Below, piece by piece: positions 9,140 through 18,737 of a stretch of DNA of 64,000 bases; positions within the stretch are counted from its first letter, which is position 1, and each line of letters starts with the position of its first letter. Made by a program: the position numbers and the translations under genes. The notes beneath the pieces are model-generated. The model did no database searches. It worked only from the letters and a program-made list of their open reading frames with translations, and was not told where the DNA came from. Source of the stretch: DAOSXA01 sp964526835 (lineage in GTDB: Bacteria; Zixibacteria; MSB-5A5; GN15; FEB-12); NCBI GenBank assembly GCA_964526835.1, contig CAZGMK010000001.1:62001-126000 (forward strand), read 5' to 3'.

Positions 9140-10465
9140 ATGGAGTTCTATATCCTCAAGCTGGGGTGCCCCAAGAACGACGTTGACGCCGACTACCTGG
9201 CGGGGGGGTTGATCGCGGCAGGACATCGTCCGGTCGAGCGACCGGAGGATGCCCATGTCCTGATCGCCAATACATGCGCGTTCATCGGCGACGCCAAGGA
9301 GGAGTCGATCGATCGCATACTTGAGTTGGCCGTTTACAGGGGTCAAGGTGAAACCCGGAAGCTATTTGTAACCGGGTGTCTCGCCCAGCGATATGCCGCC
9401 GAACTGCGTAGGGAGATTCCCGAGATAGACGGCATCTTCGGATTGGGCGAGTGGGAGCAGATGGCAGCGGCGATCTCATCCGAACCATCCACTGAGCGGA
9501 CGGTTATCACTGATTCGCGACAGCTGACGTTCATGGCCGGGGAGCATCGGCACATCGCTGATCGTTATCCGTACACCTACCTGAAGATATCCGATGGGTG
9601 CAATCGCAAGTGCAGTTACTGCGTGATCCCGTCCATCCGAGGTGCATTCCGCAGCCGCACAATCGACAGCATTGTTCAAGAGGCCCGGTATCTGGCTGAG
9701 AATGGCAAGCGGGAGTTGATGCTGGTGTCACAGGATGCGACGTTATATGGTCGTGACCTCCAGGACGGGAGCACCTTAGTCGGGTTGCTGAAAGCGTTGG
9801 ATGAGATCGCGGCGGTCGCATGGATTCGGGTTATGTATCTGCACCCAGCGCAGGTTGACGAGGAGTTGATCGAGTACCTGACCTGTGGCTGCAACAAGGC
9901 GCTCGCATATTTTGATCTCCCTTTGCAACACATTGACAGCGACCTGCTGAGGGCCATGGGCCGTCCATATAGTGGGGAGCAGGCGCGCCGCCTGATCGAC
10001 TGCATTCGGCAGGCCGATCCCAGGGCCACGATTCGATCTACTTTCATCGTGGGATTTCCGGGCGAAAGCGAAAGGCAGTTCGAAAGTCTGCTGAATTTCG
10101 TTGAGGAGACAGAGCTTGATCGCGTGGCTGCCTTTGCCTACTCGCGAGAGGAGGGCACGCCCGCCGCCGAACTGCCGCGCCAGGTGGGCGACAAGACGCA
10201 ACAGCGGAGGCTCGACGATCTCATGGTGGCTCAGAGCGAGATCGCTTTCGAGAAAAATGATTCCTTGATAGGCGCGACGGTCGAAGTTATGTTAGATCGC
10301 CTGGTCGGTGATAACAGTGCATACGGTCGCACCCGTGGCGATTGCCCGGATATCGATCAGGAGGTGGTCGTCAGCGGCTCCGGCCTTGAAGTGGGGCAGG
10401 TAGTTCGCGTGAGGATCGAGGCCGCCGACGGTTACGATCTTATCGGGAAGGTAACGCAGGATTAG
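9140..10465 (+). CDS. rimO: ribosomal protein S12 methylthiotransferase RimO
   Basis: 441 residues in the methylthiotransferase order. The UPF0004 N-terminal domain carries LGCPKNDVD (about 8-16), NTCAF and a third cysteine in VTGCLAQ. The radical SAM domain has CNRKCSYC, and a C-terminal TRAM domain follows from about 375. The phrases CPKNxVD and DGCNRKCSYCVIP separate RimO from MiaB. It methylthiolates an aspartate of ribosomal protein S12 using two Fe-S clusters and SAM. It starts 6 bases after the lolA-like gene and ends just before the transglycosylase gene. Confidence 0.93.
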   Translation: MEFYILKLGCPKNDVDADYLAGGLIAAGHRPVERPEDAHVLIANTCAFIGDAKEESIDRILELAVYRGQGETRKLFVTGCLAQRYAAELRREIPEIDGIFGLGEWEQMAAAISSEPSTERTVITDSRQLTFMAGEHRHIADRYPYTYLKISDGCNRKCSYCVIPSIRGAFRSRTIDSIVQEARYLAENGKRELMLVSQDATLYGRDLQDGSTLVGLLKALDEIAAVAWIRVMYLHPAQVDEELIEYLTCGCNKALAYFDLPLQHIDSDLLRAMGRPYSGEQARRLIDCIRQADPRATIRSTFIVGFPGESERQFESLLNFVEETELDRVAAFAYSREEGTPAAELPRQVGDKTQQRRLDDLMVAQSEIAFEKNDSLIGATVEVMLDRLVGDNSAYGRTRGDCPDIDQEVVVSGSGLEVGQVVRVRIEAADGYDLIGKVTQD

Positions 10466-10468
10466 ACG

Positions 10469-11113
10469 ATGCTTCAAGTAGACAAAGTGGGTATCTATTT
10501 GTCCAAGCCGATTAGTGTCTTGCTGGTGCTAATCTATTTGCTGCAGTCGGGGCTCCTGATTTTGCTTATCCGAGATCGCTTCGATCTACAGCGCCAGATC
10601 AATTTCCAGCAGCGGCGCATCACCGATCTGCAGGAGCGACTTCAGATTCTTAAGGCGATCGAGGACTATCAGATCGGTTTCACCGACGAGGAAGTGCTGA
10701 AGCTGACCGACGTTGTCTACAGTGAGTCCAGGAAATACCAATACGATCCGATGTTTGTTCTGGCCATAATCGTGACCGAGTCTTCATTCAAGCGGCGCCA
10801 GACATCGCCTGCGGGCGCCGAAGGGTTGATGCAGCTGATGCCCTGGGTCGGGCGCGACCTGGCGCAGAAGTATGGTCTCGATCACGGCGATCAGGATTTT
10901 CTCTTCGATCCGGAGACGAATATCCAGTTGGGCACGGCACATCTGTTTCGCCAGATACTCAAATTCGGGGATGTTGAGAAGGCAATAGTGGCATATAACG
11001 TGGGGGAAACGCGCCTGCGGGGTCTGATCCGCAAGGGTGAGCGAATCCCCAGGCGATACCTCGAGAAGGTCGTCGAGAACTACAAGAAGCTCAAGGAGGA
11101 GTACTCCGCTTGA
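10469..11113 (+). CDS. membrane-anchored lytic transglycosylase (SLT domain)
   Basis: 214 residues. An N-terminal membrane anchor (about 12-35) is followed by a short coiled stalk (about 38-65) and an SLT/goose-lysozyme-like domain. The catalytic glutamate is E104 in VTESSF, followed by GAEGLMQLMP (117-126) and AYNVGETRL. It would cleave murein between MurNAc and GlcNAc with formation of 1,6-anhydroMurNAc at the periplasmic face. The ATG lies 3 bases after the rimO stop, and the stop overlaps the TTG of bamD. Confidence 0.9.
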   Translation: MLQVDKVGIYLSKPISVLLVLIYLLQSGLLILLIRDRFDLQRQINFQQRRITDLQERLQILKAIEDYQIGFTDEEVLKLTDVVYSESRKYQYDPMFVLAIIVTESSFKRRQTSPAGAEGLMQLMPWVGRDLAQKYGLDHGDQDFLFDPETNIQLGTAHLFRQILKFGDVEKAIVAYNVGETRLRGLIRKGERIPRRYLEKVVENYKKLKEEYSA

Positions 11114-12045
11114 TTCAATCCCGACTGACGATTCTGACTCTGCTATTGATCCTCTTCACGGGGGCGATTCTGTCTGGTTGCGGTGGCCGGCGTTCCATCA
11201 GTGAACTGACCGCCTCGGAGCTGTTCGCGACGGGCCTGGAAGCCTATGAGGACGAGGATTACGTTGACGCCATCGACTACTTCCAGGCCTGCATATATAA
11301 CTACCCGGGTCGAACTGTCGTCGATACGGCTCAGTATTATCTCGGCCTCTCATACTACGGTAACAAGGAGTATAAGGTCGCCGAAGTGGAATTCGGGCGG
11401 CTGGTCTCCAATTATCCGGCCAGTGTATACTTCGAACATGCGATCTTCATGAGGGCGGTGTGTGCGTTCGAATCGGCCCCGGATCATTACGGGCTCGATC
11501 AGACTGAGCTCGAGACCGCGCTTGATCGCCTGGAGGACTTCGTCATCGACTTTCCGGAATCGGAGCTGGTTCCAGACGCGCAGGAGTACATCCGGGTCGG
11601 CCGTAATCGACTGGGGAGAAAGGCCTACGAAGCAGGGGTTGTCTATCATCGCATGGGTGCTTACAAGGCCGCGAAGAAGTACTTCCAGCATGTTATCGAC
11701 GAATATACCGACACCGAATGGGCCGCCGGAGCAACCTACATGCTGGCCGAGGAGAATCTCAAACTGGCCAACTACGAAGAGGCCGGGCAGGTTTTTGAGG
11801 ATTTCCTGGTGGTGTTTCCAGATCATGAATGGACTGATAAGGCCGCCGTCAGGGCGGAGGAGGCTGGCTTCAAAGCCGCTGTCAAGCTCTACGAGGCCGG
11901 GGAGTACGACGCCGCTCGCGAGAAGCTGGAGCGTTTTCGGATGCGATACCCCTCGAGCGATCGGATCGATGATGTCAGCGAGTACCTTGAGAGGATCGCT
12001 CGGGTCACGGGAGGCGCCGCCGAGGTGACCGATGCCGAGTCGTGA
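11110..12045 (+). CDS. bamD: BamD-like TPR lipoprotein of the outer-membrane assembly complex
   Basis: 311 residues. A lipoprotein signal ends at the lipobox LSGC (Cys24), followed by tandem TPR-type repeats typical of BamD/YfiO, such as YEDEDYVDAIDYFQACIYNYPG and YLGLSYYGNKEYKVAEVEF. The family scaffolds the BAM complex that folds beta-barrel proteins. The start is a TTG whose TGA overlap with the preceding gene (TTGA, 11110-11113) suggests coupled translation. It is longer than E. coli BamD (about 245 residues) by extra repeats, so a CpoB/YbgF-like role cannot be excluded. Confidence 0.8.
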   Translation: MIQSRLTILTLLLILFTGAILSGCGGRRSISELTASELFATGLEAYEDEDYVDAIDYFQACIYNYPGRTVVDTAQYYLGLSYYGNKEYKVAEVEFGRLVSNYPASVYFEHAIFMRAVCAFESAPDHYGLDQTELETALDRLEDFVIDFPESELVPDAQEYIRVGRNRLGRKAYEAGVVYHRMGAYKAAKKYFQHVIDEYTDTEWAAGATYMLAEENLKLANYEEAGQVFEDFLVVFPDHEWTDKAAVRAEEAGFKAAVKLYEAGEYDAAREKLERFRMRYPSSDRIDDVSEYLERIARVTGGAAEVTDAES

Positions 12046-12637
12046 CATCGCGGGCCCATGGGGGGTATTGGGCGGCGCGTTTGACCCGGTGCACAACGGT
12101 CATCTATCGCTGGCCACGGACATTCGCCAGCGGTGCGATCTCGAAGGAGTGATTCTGGTGCCGACCGCGGCGCATCCGTTCAAGAGTGACTGCCAGGCCG
12201 GCTTTGCGGATCGCATGAACATGCTGAAGGCGGCGGCCGCCAATGATGATGGGCTCCTGGTGAGCGATATCGAACAATCACAGAGTCTGCCCGGCCACAC
12301 GCTCGGGACAATCAGAGCCCTGAAGAGACAATATCCCCAGGCGAACTTGTACTTCATCATGGGAGAGGACAACCTGGATGATTTCCATAACTGGCACCGG
12401 CCGGATCAGTTGCTTCAGGAGGTTGCGATCCTTGTCGGCTATCGCCCGCCCCATGATCCCGAACGCGAGCTGGAGTTGCCGTCCGACCGCGCCCGCCTGG
12501 TGCCCACGAGACTGGTGAACATTTCGGCCACCGAGGTCCGAGACATGATCAGGCGCAATCCCTACGATGATCGTTTGCGGGAGATGGTCCCGCTGCAGGT
12601 TCTCAAATACATCCAGAACAACGGGCTATACCAATGA
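12032..12637 (+). CDS. nadD: nicotinate-nucleotide adenylyltransferase NadD
   Basis: 201 residues, the usual length. The nucleotidyltransferase motif GGAFDPVHNGHL (about 10-21) and the C-terminal ISATEVRDMIR motif are both present. It converts NaMN and ATP to deamido-NAD in NAD synthesis. The gene overlaps the end of bamD by 14 bases and shares ATGA with polA. Confidence 0.92.
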   Translation: MPSRDIAGPWGVLGGAFDPVHNGHLSLATDIRQRCDLEGVILVPTAAHPFKSDCQAGFADRMNMLKAAAANDDGLLVSDIEQSQSLPGHTLGTIRALKRQYPQANLYFIMGEDNLDDFHNWHRPDQLLQEVAILVGYRPPHDPERELELPSDRARLVPTRLVNISATEVRDMIRRNPYDDRLREMVPLQVLKYIQNNGLYQ

Positions 12638-15378
12638 GCCACGGCGACAAGCGAGGGACTCTCTTTCTGGTTGACGGTTCAGCCGTGTTCTACCGAGCCT
12701 ATTTTGCGTTCATCCGCAATCCCCTCATCAACTCCAGGGGCGAGAACACGTCGGCCACGTTCGGTTATGTCAATTCGCTGCTGAAGGTCATCCGGGACGA
12801 GCACCCGGATTATCTGGCTGTGGTTTTCGATACGAAGGCGCCGACTTTCCGGCACGAGATGTACGAGGACTACAAGTCGACGCGGGCGAAGATGCCGGAA
12901 GAGCTGGTCGACCAGTTGCCGCGCATCAGGCAGGCGACCGAGGCGCTCAACATCCCGAGTTTCGAGTTCGAGGGGTATGAGGCGGACGATGTCATCGGTA
13001 CCTTCGCCAGGAAGGCCGCCGCCCGGGGTTTGCAGGTGTGGTGCGTCACCGGCGACAAGGACTTCTACCAACTGGTGGACGACCGCATCGGCATCTATAC
13101 GCCTGGCCGGGGTGGCGACGAGGCGAGTCGCCTGAGCAGGGAAGAAGTCAAGGAGAAATTCGGCATTTACCCTGAGCTGATAGTCGATAAACTCGCCCTG
13201 ATGGGCGACAGCTCCGACAACATACCGGGGATTGCCGGAGTTGGCCCCAAAACGGCTGACAGATTGCTCGACGAGTTCGGCTCCCTCGACAATGTGCTGA
13301 AGAAGGCTGATCAGATCAAGGCCAAAGGCCTGCGCCGGAAGGTGAAGGACGGGGCCGAAGCGGCCAGGCTGTCGAAGAAGCTGGTGACCATCGATACCGA
13401 TGTCCCTGTTGAACTTGACCTGGAGGCGCTCAGGCGGCGCGAAATCGACTATGAGAAGACCAAGGAGCTGTTTTTGGAGCTCGAGTTCAACGCTCTGCTG
13501 AAGGAGGTGATGCCGGATGGCAACACCGACAACGTAACTGACGGAGGCGCCTCCGAGGCCAACAGCGCCGAGCTCAAGACCGGATATCGGATGGTCGCAA
13601 CCCTTGATGAGCTCCGCCGGTTGATAGCCCGATTTCGGAAGGCCAGGGAAGTTGCGATTGATACTGAAACCACGTCGCTGGTTCCGATGCAGGCTGAACT
13701 GGTGGGGATATCGCTGTGCGGCGAAGCAGGTGTGGCCTGGTATGTTCCCCTGGGGCATGTGTACGAGGGAGCGCCCAACCTGCCGATCGCGGAGTCATCA
13801 GACCTGCTGCGGGAGTTACTGACCGATCACGGCGTTCAGAAGTTCGGCCAGAACATCAAATACGATCTTCATGTTCTGCGTCGCGCCGGCCTGGACATCG
13901 ATCCGATCTCATTCGATACCATGCTGGCGTCGTACGTCATCGATCCGTCATCGCGCGAACACTCGCTCAACTTCCTGGCCATGAAGCATTTCGATTACAG
14001 AATGCAGCCCATCACCGACTTGATCGGCACGGGAAAGAAACAGGTCAGCTTCGCGACGGTGCCGGTGGACAAGGCAACTCCGTACGCGGCCGAGGACGCC
14101 GACTTCACGTATCGGCTGCGCGGTGTCCTGGCTCCGCCCCTGGTCGACCTCGGTCTGGAGAACCTGTACTACAATGTCGAGCTGCCCCTGATCCGCGTGC
14201 TGGCCGACATGGAGGCGGCCGGTGTCCAGGTGGATGTGGACTTCCTGGCAGAACTGTCGGTAGAGATGGACAAGAAGATCGACGACCTTCGCGCCCGGAT
14301 ATGGGCCGAAGCCGGGGAGGAGTTCAATCTCAATTCGACCCAGCAGCTGTCGCGGATGCTCTTTGATGTCCTGGCCCTTCCTACCAAGGGCAAAACCGCC
14401 AAGAAGACCGGATTCAGCACCGATCAGAGGGTGCTCGAGGAACTGGCTGCTCTACATGAGCTGCCGCGCCTGATTCTTGAGTATCGCCAGTTCACCAAGT
14501 TGAAGAATACCTATGTCGATGCCATTCCGCAGTTGATCAATCCGGAAACCGGGCGAGTACACACATCATTCAATCAAACCGTGGCGGCAACCGGCCGGCT
14601 GTCCTCCACCGATCCTAATCTGCAGAATATCCCGGTGCGCACCGAAGAGGGAAGAGCGATCCGCCGCGCCTTTGTCGCCCGCGACGACAGGCACGTGCTG
14701 CTGGTTGCCGACTACTCTCAGATCGAATTACGTATCCTGGCGCACTACTCGGAAGACCCCGGGCTGATCCAGGCCTTTGCCGAGGGCAAAGACATCCATG
14801 CGGCCACCGCCGCGGCCGTGTTTGGAGTCGGCCTCGAAGACGTTACGCCGGAGCAAAGACGGGCGGCCAAGACCGCGAACTTCGCGGTGATTTACGGTGT
14901 CTCGGCGTACGGCCTTTCGATGCAGACCGAACTCGATATGGAGAGCGCCCGGGAGTTCATCGATACCTATTTTCGGCAGTATCCCGGCATCAGGGATTAC
15001 ATCGAACAGACCAAGTCGCAGGCCCGCGAGAAGGGTTACGTGACGACGCTATTGGGGCGTCGACGCTATCTGCCCGAAATCAAGGCCAAGAACTTCAATG
15101 TCAGACAGTTCGCGGAGAGGACAGCCATCAACACCCCGATTCAGGGGACGGCCGCCGATATGATCAAGGTAGCCATGATCAGAATCCACAACAAAATGAA
15201 GGGGATGAAGTCCAGGATGATCCTTCAGGTGCACGATGAGCTGGTCTTCGACGTCTACAGGACGGAACTGGCAGAGCTGCAAAGGCTTGTGGTCAGGGAA
15301 ATGGAGAAGGCCATGAAGCTCCGCGTCCCCATCGTGGTGGATACGGGCGTAGGCGATAATTGGCTGAAAGCGAAGTAA
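12634..15378 (+). CDS. polA: DNA polymerase I
   Basis: 914 residues with all three domains. The 5' nuclease occupies about 1-290 (VDGSAVFYRAYFAF, GDSSDNIPGIAGVGPKTA). The 3'-5' exonuclease spans about 315-500 with the acidic residues kept in AIDTETTS, NIKYDLHVL and AAEDADFTYRL, so proofreading is probably active. The polymerase domain has motif A (VADYSQIELRILAHYSED), motif B (RRAAKTANFAVIYG) and motif C (QVHDELVFD). It fills Okazaki gaps and repair tracts. Start ATG overlaps the nadD stop as ATGA. Confidence 0.96.
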   Translation: MSHGDKRGTLFLVDGSAVFYRAYFAFIRNPLINSRGENTSATFGYVNSLLKVIRDEHPDYLAVVFDTKAPTFRHEMYEDYKSTRAKMPEELVDQLPRIRQATEALNIPSFEFEGYEADDVIGTFARKAAARGLQVWCVTGDKDFYQLVDDRIGIYTPGRGGDEASRLSREEVKEKFGIYPELIVDKLALMGDSSDNIPGIAGVGPKTADRLLDEFGSLDNVLKKADQIKAKGLRRKVKDGAEAARLSKKLVTIDTDVPVELDLEALRRREIDYEKTKELFLELEFNALLKEVMPDGNTDNVTDGGASEANSAELKTGYRMVATLDELRRLIARFRKAREVAIDTETTSLVPMQAELVGISLCGEAGVAWYVPLGHVYEGAPNLPIAESSDLLRELLTDHGVQKFGQNIKYDLHVLRRAGLDIDPISFDTMLASYVIDPSSREHSLNFLAMKHFDYRMQPITDLIGTGKKQVSFATVPVDKATPYAAEDADFTYRLRGVLAPPLVDLGLENLYYNVELPLIRVLADMEAAGVQVDVDFLAELSVEMDKKIDDLRARIWAEAGEEFNLNSTQQLSRMLFDVLALPTKGKTAKKTGFSTDQRVLEELAALHELPRLILEYRQFTKLKNTYVDAIPQLINPETGRVHTSFNQTVAATGRLSSTDPNLQNIPVRTEEGRAIRRAFVARDDRHVLLVADYSQIELRILAHYSEDPGLIQAFAEGKDIHAATAAAVFGVGLEDVTPEQRRAAKTANFAVIYGVSAYGLSMQTELDMESAREFIDTYFRQYPGIRDYIEQTKSQAREKGYVTTLLGRRRYLPEIKAKNFNVRQFAERTAINTPIQGTAADMIKVAMIRIHNKMKGMKSRMILQVHDELVFDVYRTELAELQRLVVREMEKAMKLRVPIVVDTGVGDNWLKAK

Positions 15379-15404
15379 GGGCTTTACGCGGGCAGGAGGT
15401 TATC

Positions 15405-16040
15405 ATGGCTATGCGGACAGTGAAACTGATCGCTCTGGTGCCGCTGTTATGCGGCTCCACACAGGGACGAGAAGTAGTACTCGACACTGACAGCGGAGAG
15501 CCGGCTAGAGTCGTTCTGTCGCTGGGAATGCGCGGTGATATAGGCATCGATCGGGACGCTCCCGGCGGGGAGGGTTACAGGCTCCGGGCGTATGTCGGCG
15601 GCGCCCGACTGTGGTTTTTCGGGGGAGTCGAGTACATGCCGGCAGCCGAAATCGCCGGGCAGGACATTGGTCAGGTCTACACCTACGAAATGGGACTTCG
15701 ATTTCCCAGCGGCGATGACAGGATGTCCGGTTGGGTGGAGCTGGGACTGGCCCTGATCCAGCAGACGGAAGAGCCCGAGCAATGGGGAGCTTCTCGCTCA
15801 TCTGCCGGCCTGATGGCGGGCTTCGGCTTCAATTATCGGATCGATCGAGACTGGAGCCTTGATATCGGCTGGCATGGCCTCGTGAAGCCGGGAAGTTGTG
15901 AAGGCCGGGTCTATCTCAATTCGGTCCCGAGGGAGGACTACCTGCGGTGGCAGCTACGGAGGATCGACCTCGTGCCGGGGCTGAATCACCCGTACATTCA
16001 AATGTCCTGGACCGCCATGATGCGCTTCGTGATTCTATAA
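15405..16040 (+). CDS. predicted small outer-membrane protein of unknown function
   Basis: 211 residues that I do not recognise as a named family. A short hydrophobic N-terminus (about 5-20) looks like a signal peptide. The rest alternates polar and aromatic residues with regular glycines (YRLRAYVGGARLWFFGGVEY, YEMGLRFPSG, GLMAGFGFNYRIDRDWSLDIGW), a pattern typical of an 8-strand outer-membrane barrel. The start at 15405 is set by AGGAGG at 15394-15399. The frame is open upstream into polA without homology. It sits between polA and coaE in the same direction. Confidence 0.65.
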   Translation: MAMRTVKLIALVPLLCGSTQGREVVLDTDSGEPARVVLSLGMRGDIGIDRDAPGGEGYRLRAYVGGARLWFFGGVEYMPAAEIAGQDIGQVYTYEMGLRFPSGDDRMSGWVELGLALIQQTEEPEQWGASRSSAGLMAGFGFNYRIDRDWSLDIGWHGLVKPGSCEGRVYLNSVPREDYLRWQLRRIDLVPGLNHPYIQMSWTAMMRFVIL

Positions 16041-16047
16041 GGGTTCC

Positions 16048-16650
16048 ATGGTAATCGGCGTCACCGGTCAGATCGGGTCAGGGAAATCGACGGCGGCGGC
16101 TATCCTCGCCTCCCTGGGGGCGGTGGTGGTCGATGCCGACCGGATCGGCAGGGAAGTAGTCGATCGGAATCCCGGTCTGCGCCATCGCTTGGCCGAAGCC
16201 TTCGGCTACGACATCCTGACTCCGAAGGGGAACCTGCGGCGCAAGCGCTTGGCCGCCAAAGCGTTCGCGAACACCAGGGCGAAGCGCAGATTGAACGACC
16301 TGGTTCATCCTTATCTCATTGACGAGTTGCGCCGGCGGGTCAATCGGTGGGAGGCGCGGGGCCGAGTCGTCGTCATCGACGCTGCCCTGCTTCTGGACTG
16401 GAAACTCGATTACGAAGTCGACTACACACTGGTAGTACATGCCTCTCAGGACACTCGCCTGAAACGTCTGGCCGACCGTGGCATGAGTCGAGCCGACGCT
16501 CTGGCCCGTCAGCAGGCGCAACTGCCGTTCTCCGAGTATCGTCGTCGAGCCGACCGCATCATCCTCAACCGGGGGACTGTCGACGATCTTCGCCTGAAGC
16601 TCTCGGAGTGGTGGCTTCAGGTAGTACAGAATCCGCCGAACAACGGTTGA
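16048..16650 (+). CDS. coaE: dephospho-CoA kinase
   Basis: 200 residues with the P-loop GVTGQIGSGKST (about 4-15), the DADRIGREVVDRNPG substrate segment and the LVHPYLIDELRRR motif. It phosphorylates the 3'-hydroxyl of dephospho-CoA in the last step of coenzyme A synthesis. A polA-coaE neighbourhood is common in bacteria. It ends the housekeeping run. A TTGACT at 16647-16652 overlapping its stop may belong to a promoter for the next gene. Confidence 0.94.
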   Translation: MVIGVTGQIGSGKSTAAAILASLGAVVVDADRIGREVVDRNPGLRHRLAEAFGYDILTPKGNLRRKRLAAKAFANTRAKRRLNDLVHPYLIDELRRRVNRWEARGRVVVIDAALLLDWKLDYEVDYTLVVHASQDTRLKRLADRGMSRADALARQQAQLPFSEYRRRADRIILNRGTVDDLRLKLSEWWLQVVQNPPNNG

Positions 16651-16720
16651 CTTGCAGGGGCAAAGTTGTTAATTGCAGTCAGAGCATGTTAAATGTTTCA
16701 CAAACTGCGAGGTGTCGCGA

Positions 16721-18721
16721 ATGCCACTGACTGAATCCACTTCGAATAGGACGCTCAAGGACTACTCGGTGCCGGAGCTGGTAGAACGCGCCAATTATAT
16801 GCGTGGCCTGAATTTGCTGTCCCTTTGCTCGGCCGGTTCGGGCCATTCCGGCGGCACTCTGGGCATCATGGATGTCTGTGCCGCGCTGTACCTGAAGGTA
16901 GGGCGTCACGATCCCAGGAACGCCGACTGGCAGGATCGGGATCGCGTAATCTGGTCGGCCGGCCACAAAGCCCCGGCGCTGTATACGTCGTTAGCTGTCT
17001 CCGGCTATTTCGCGGAGAAGGACCTGATGAAGCTCCGTATGCTTGGCTCCCCGTTCCAGGGACACCCGCATCGCAAGGACCTGGCCGGTGTCGAGATATC
17101 ATCCGGCTCGCTGGGCCAGGGCTTCTCCGTCGGGGTCGGGGTCGCCCTTACGGCTAAGCTCGACAAGAAGGATCACCGCGTATTCGTTATCTCTTCCGAC
17201 GGCGAACAGCAGGAGGGCTCGATATGGGAGGCCGCCATGTCGGCGGCCCACTACAAACTGGACAATCTGATCCTTGTTCTCGACCGAAACCGGCTGCAGA
17301 TTGACGGGAGAACCGAAGAGGTTATGGCCATCGATCCCATCGTGGACAAGTACGAGTCCTTCGGCTGGCATGTAATGGAAGTCGACGGACACGACATGGC
17401 CGACATCGTCGACAAGCTCGACTGGGCCCGCAACAGGAACGACAGCGGCAGGCCGGTGGCGCTGGTCTGCAACACGATTAAGGGCAAGGGAGTGTCGTTC
17501 ATGGAAGACGTGGTAGGCTGGCACGGCAAACCACCAAACCGTGAGGAATTGGACAAGGCCCTTGAGGAACTCGGGCTGACCGACATTTTCGATGCCGATG
17601 AGTGGCTGCAGGTGGGCAAGGACTACCAGAATGAAGTCGAAGCGAGGCTCGACGCCGAGTTACCGAAGTTCAGCAACGACTATTGGTGGAACAAACTCGG
17701 TGTGATGAAGGTGGAGATGGACCCGACGCGCAAGGGATTCGGCCGGGCGCTCGAAAAGCACGGCGACGATGAACGGATAGTCTGTATCGGCGCCGACATA
17801 TCGGGTTCGATCACCATCTCGCAGTTCCATGCCAAGCATCCCGATCGCGCCGGCCGGTGGTTCTCATTGGGCGTGGCCGAGCAGAACTGCACGACGGTCG
17901 CCGCGGGTATGGCCAAGGAGGGCAAGATTCCCGTGTTCGGCACCTACGGTGTCTTTTCGTCGGCTCGTAATCTGGACCAGCTACGTGTTTCGGTCTGCTA
18001 CGGCGATTTCAATGTGTTTATAGTGGGCGCCCATGGCGGCGTATCGGTGGGTCCCGATGGCGCCACTCATCAGGAACTGGAGTCACTCTTTCAAATGTGC
18101 GGCCTGCCCAATATGAACGTGGTGGCGCCGTGCGATTCGGTCGAGACGGAGAAGGCGACCAGGGCCTTGCTGTTCGACATTGTCGGTCCAAAGTACCTGC
18201 GCTTTGCTCGCGAGGCCACACCGATCATCACCGACGACACGACGCCGTTCGTATTCGGTAAGGCCAATGTCTTCCGCATGCGAAAGGAGGCTGAAAGGAT
18301 GGTCGATGCCTTCGAGGTGAAGACAGCCGAGGACTACAGAGACGAGGGCGAGCAACTCTCAATCATATCCTGCGGTCCCTCGACCCCTGAGGCCCTTCGC
18401 GCCGCTTGGATATTGAAGAGTGATTTCGGAATCGAGACGCGGATTGTCCACATACATACCGTCAAACCGATGGATGAGCAGGCAATAGTGCGCGCTGCCT
18501 CGGAAACAAAGGCGATTGTTACCGCCGAAGAGCACCAGGTAGGTGGTCTCGGGTTCCGGGTTGCCTCGGTACTTTGCAACAACGGCCTCAGTGTGCCATT
18601 CGGCATGATCGGAGTTCAGGATCGCTTCGGCGAGTCCGGTAAGCCGTGGCAACTGGTCAAGGCTTTCGGTGTGGCGGGCGAGCATATCGCTCAGAAGGCC
18701 AGGCAGATTCTCAATCTGTAG
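16721..18721 (+). CDS. tkt: transketolase
   Basis: 666 residues, the normal size for a complete single-chain transketolase. The thiamine diphosphate motif is SDGEQQEGSIWEAA near residue 165, followed by LDNLILVLDRNRLQIDG. The pyrimidine-binding domain has FSLGVAEQNCTTVAAGMA, and a C-terminal transketolase domain follows (GPKYLRFAREATPI). It moves two-carbon units in the pentose phosphate pathway. GCGAGGTG at 16707-16714 lies 6 bases before the ATG at 16721. The frame is open back to 16673, but that extension has no homology. Confidence 0.93.
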   Translation: MPLTESTSNRTLKDYSVPELVERANYMRGLNLLSLCSAGSGHSGGTLGIMDVCAALYLKVGRHDPRNADWQDRDRVIWSAGHKAPALYTSLAVSGYFAEKDLMKLRMLGSPFQGHPHRKDLAGVEISSGSLGQGFSVGVGVALTAKLDKKDHRVFVISSDGEQQEGSIWEAAMSAAHYKLDNLILVLDRNRLQIDGRTEEVMAIDPIVDKYESFGWHVMEVDGHDMADIVDKLDWARNRNDSGRPVALVCNTIKGKGVSFMEDVVGWHGKPPNREELDKALEELGLTDIFDADEWLQVGKDYQNEVEARLDAELPKFSNDYWWNKLGVMKVEMDPTRKGFGRALEKHGDDERIVCIGADISGSITISQFHAKHPDRAGRWFSLGVAEQNCTTVAAGMAKEGKIPVFGTYGVFSSARNLDQLRVSVCYGDFNVFIVGAHGGVSVGPDGATHQELESLFQMCGLPNMNVVAPCDSVETEKATRALLFDIVGPKYLRFAREATPIITDDTTPFVFGKANVFRMRKEAERMVDAFEVKTAEDYRDEGEQLSIISCGPSTPEALRAAWILKSDFGIETRIVHIHTVKPMDEQAIVRAASETKAIVTAEEHQVGGLGFRVASVLCNNGLSVPFGMIGVQDRFGESGKPWQLVKAFGVAGEHIAQKARQILNL

Positions 18722-18737
18722 GATAGAGGATGTTATC

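Noticed and set aside
12679..13758. 359-codon open frame on the minus strand within polA
   Set aside because: It is a shadow of the polA nuclease and exonuclease domains, with no start signal or motif.
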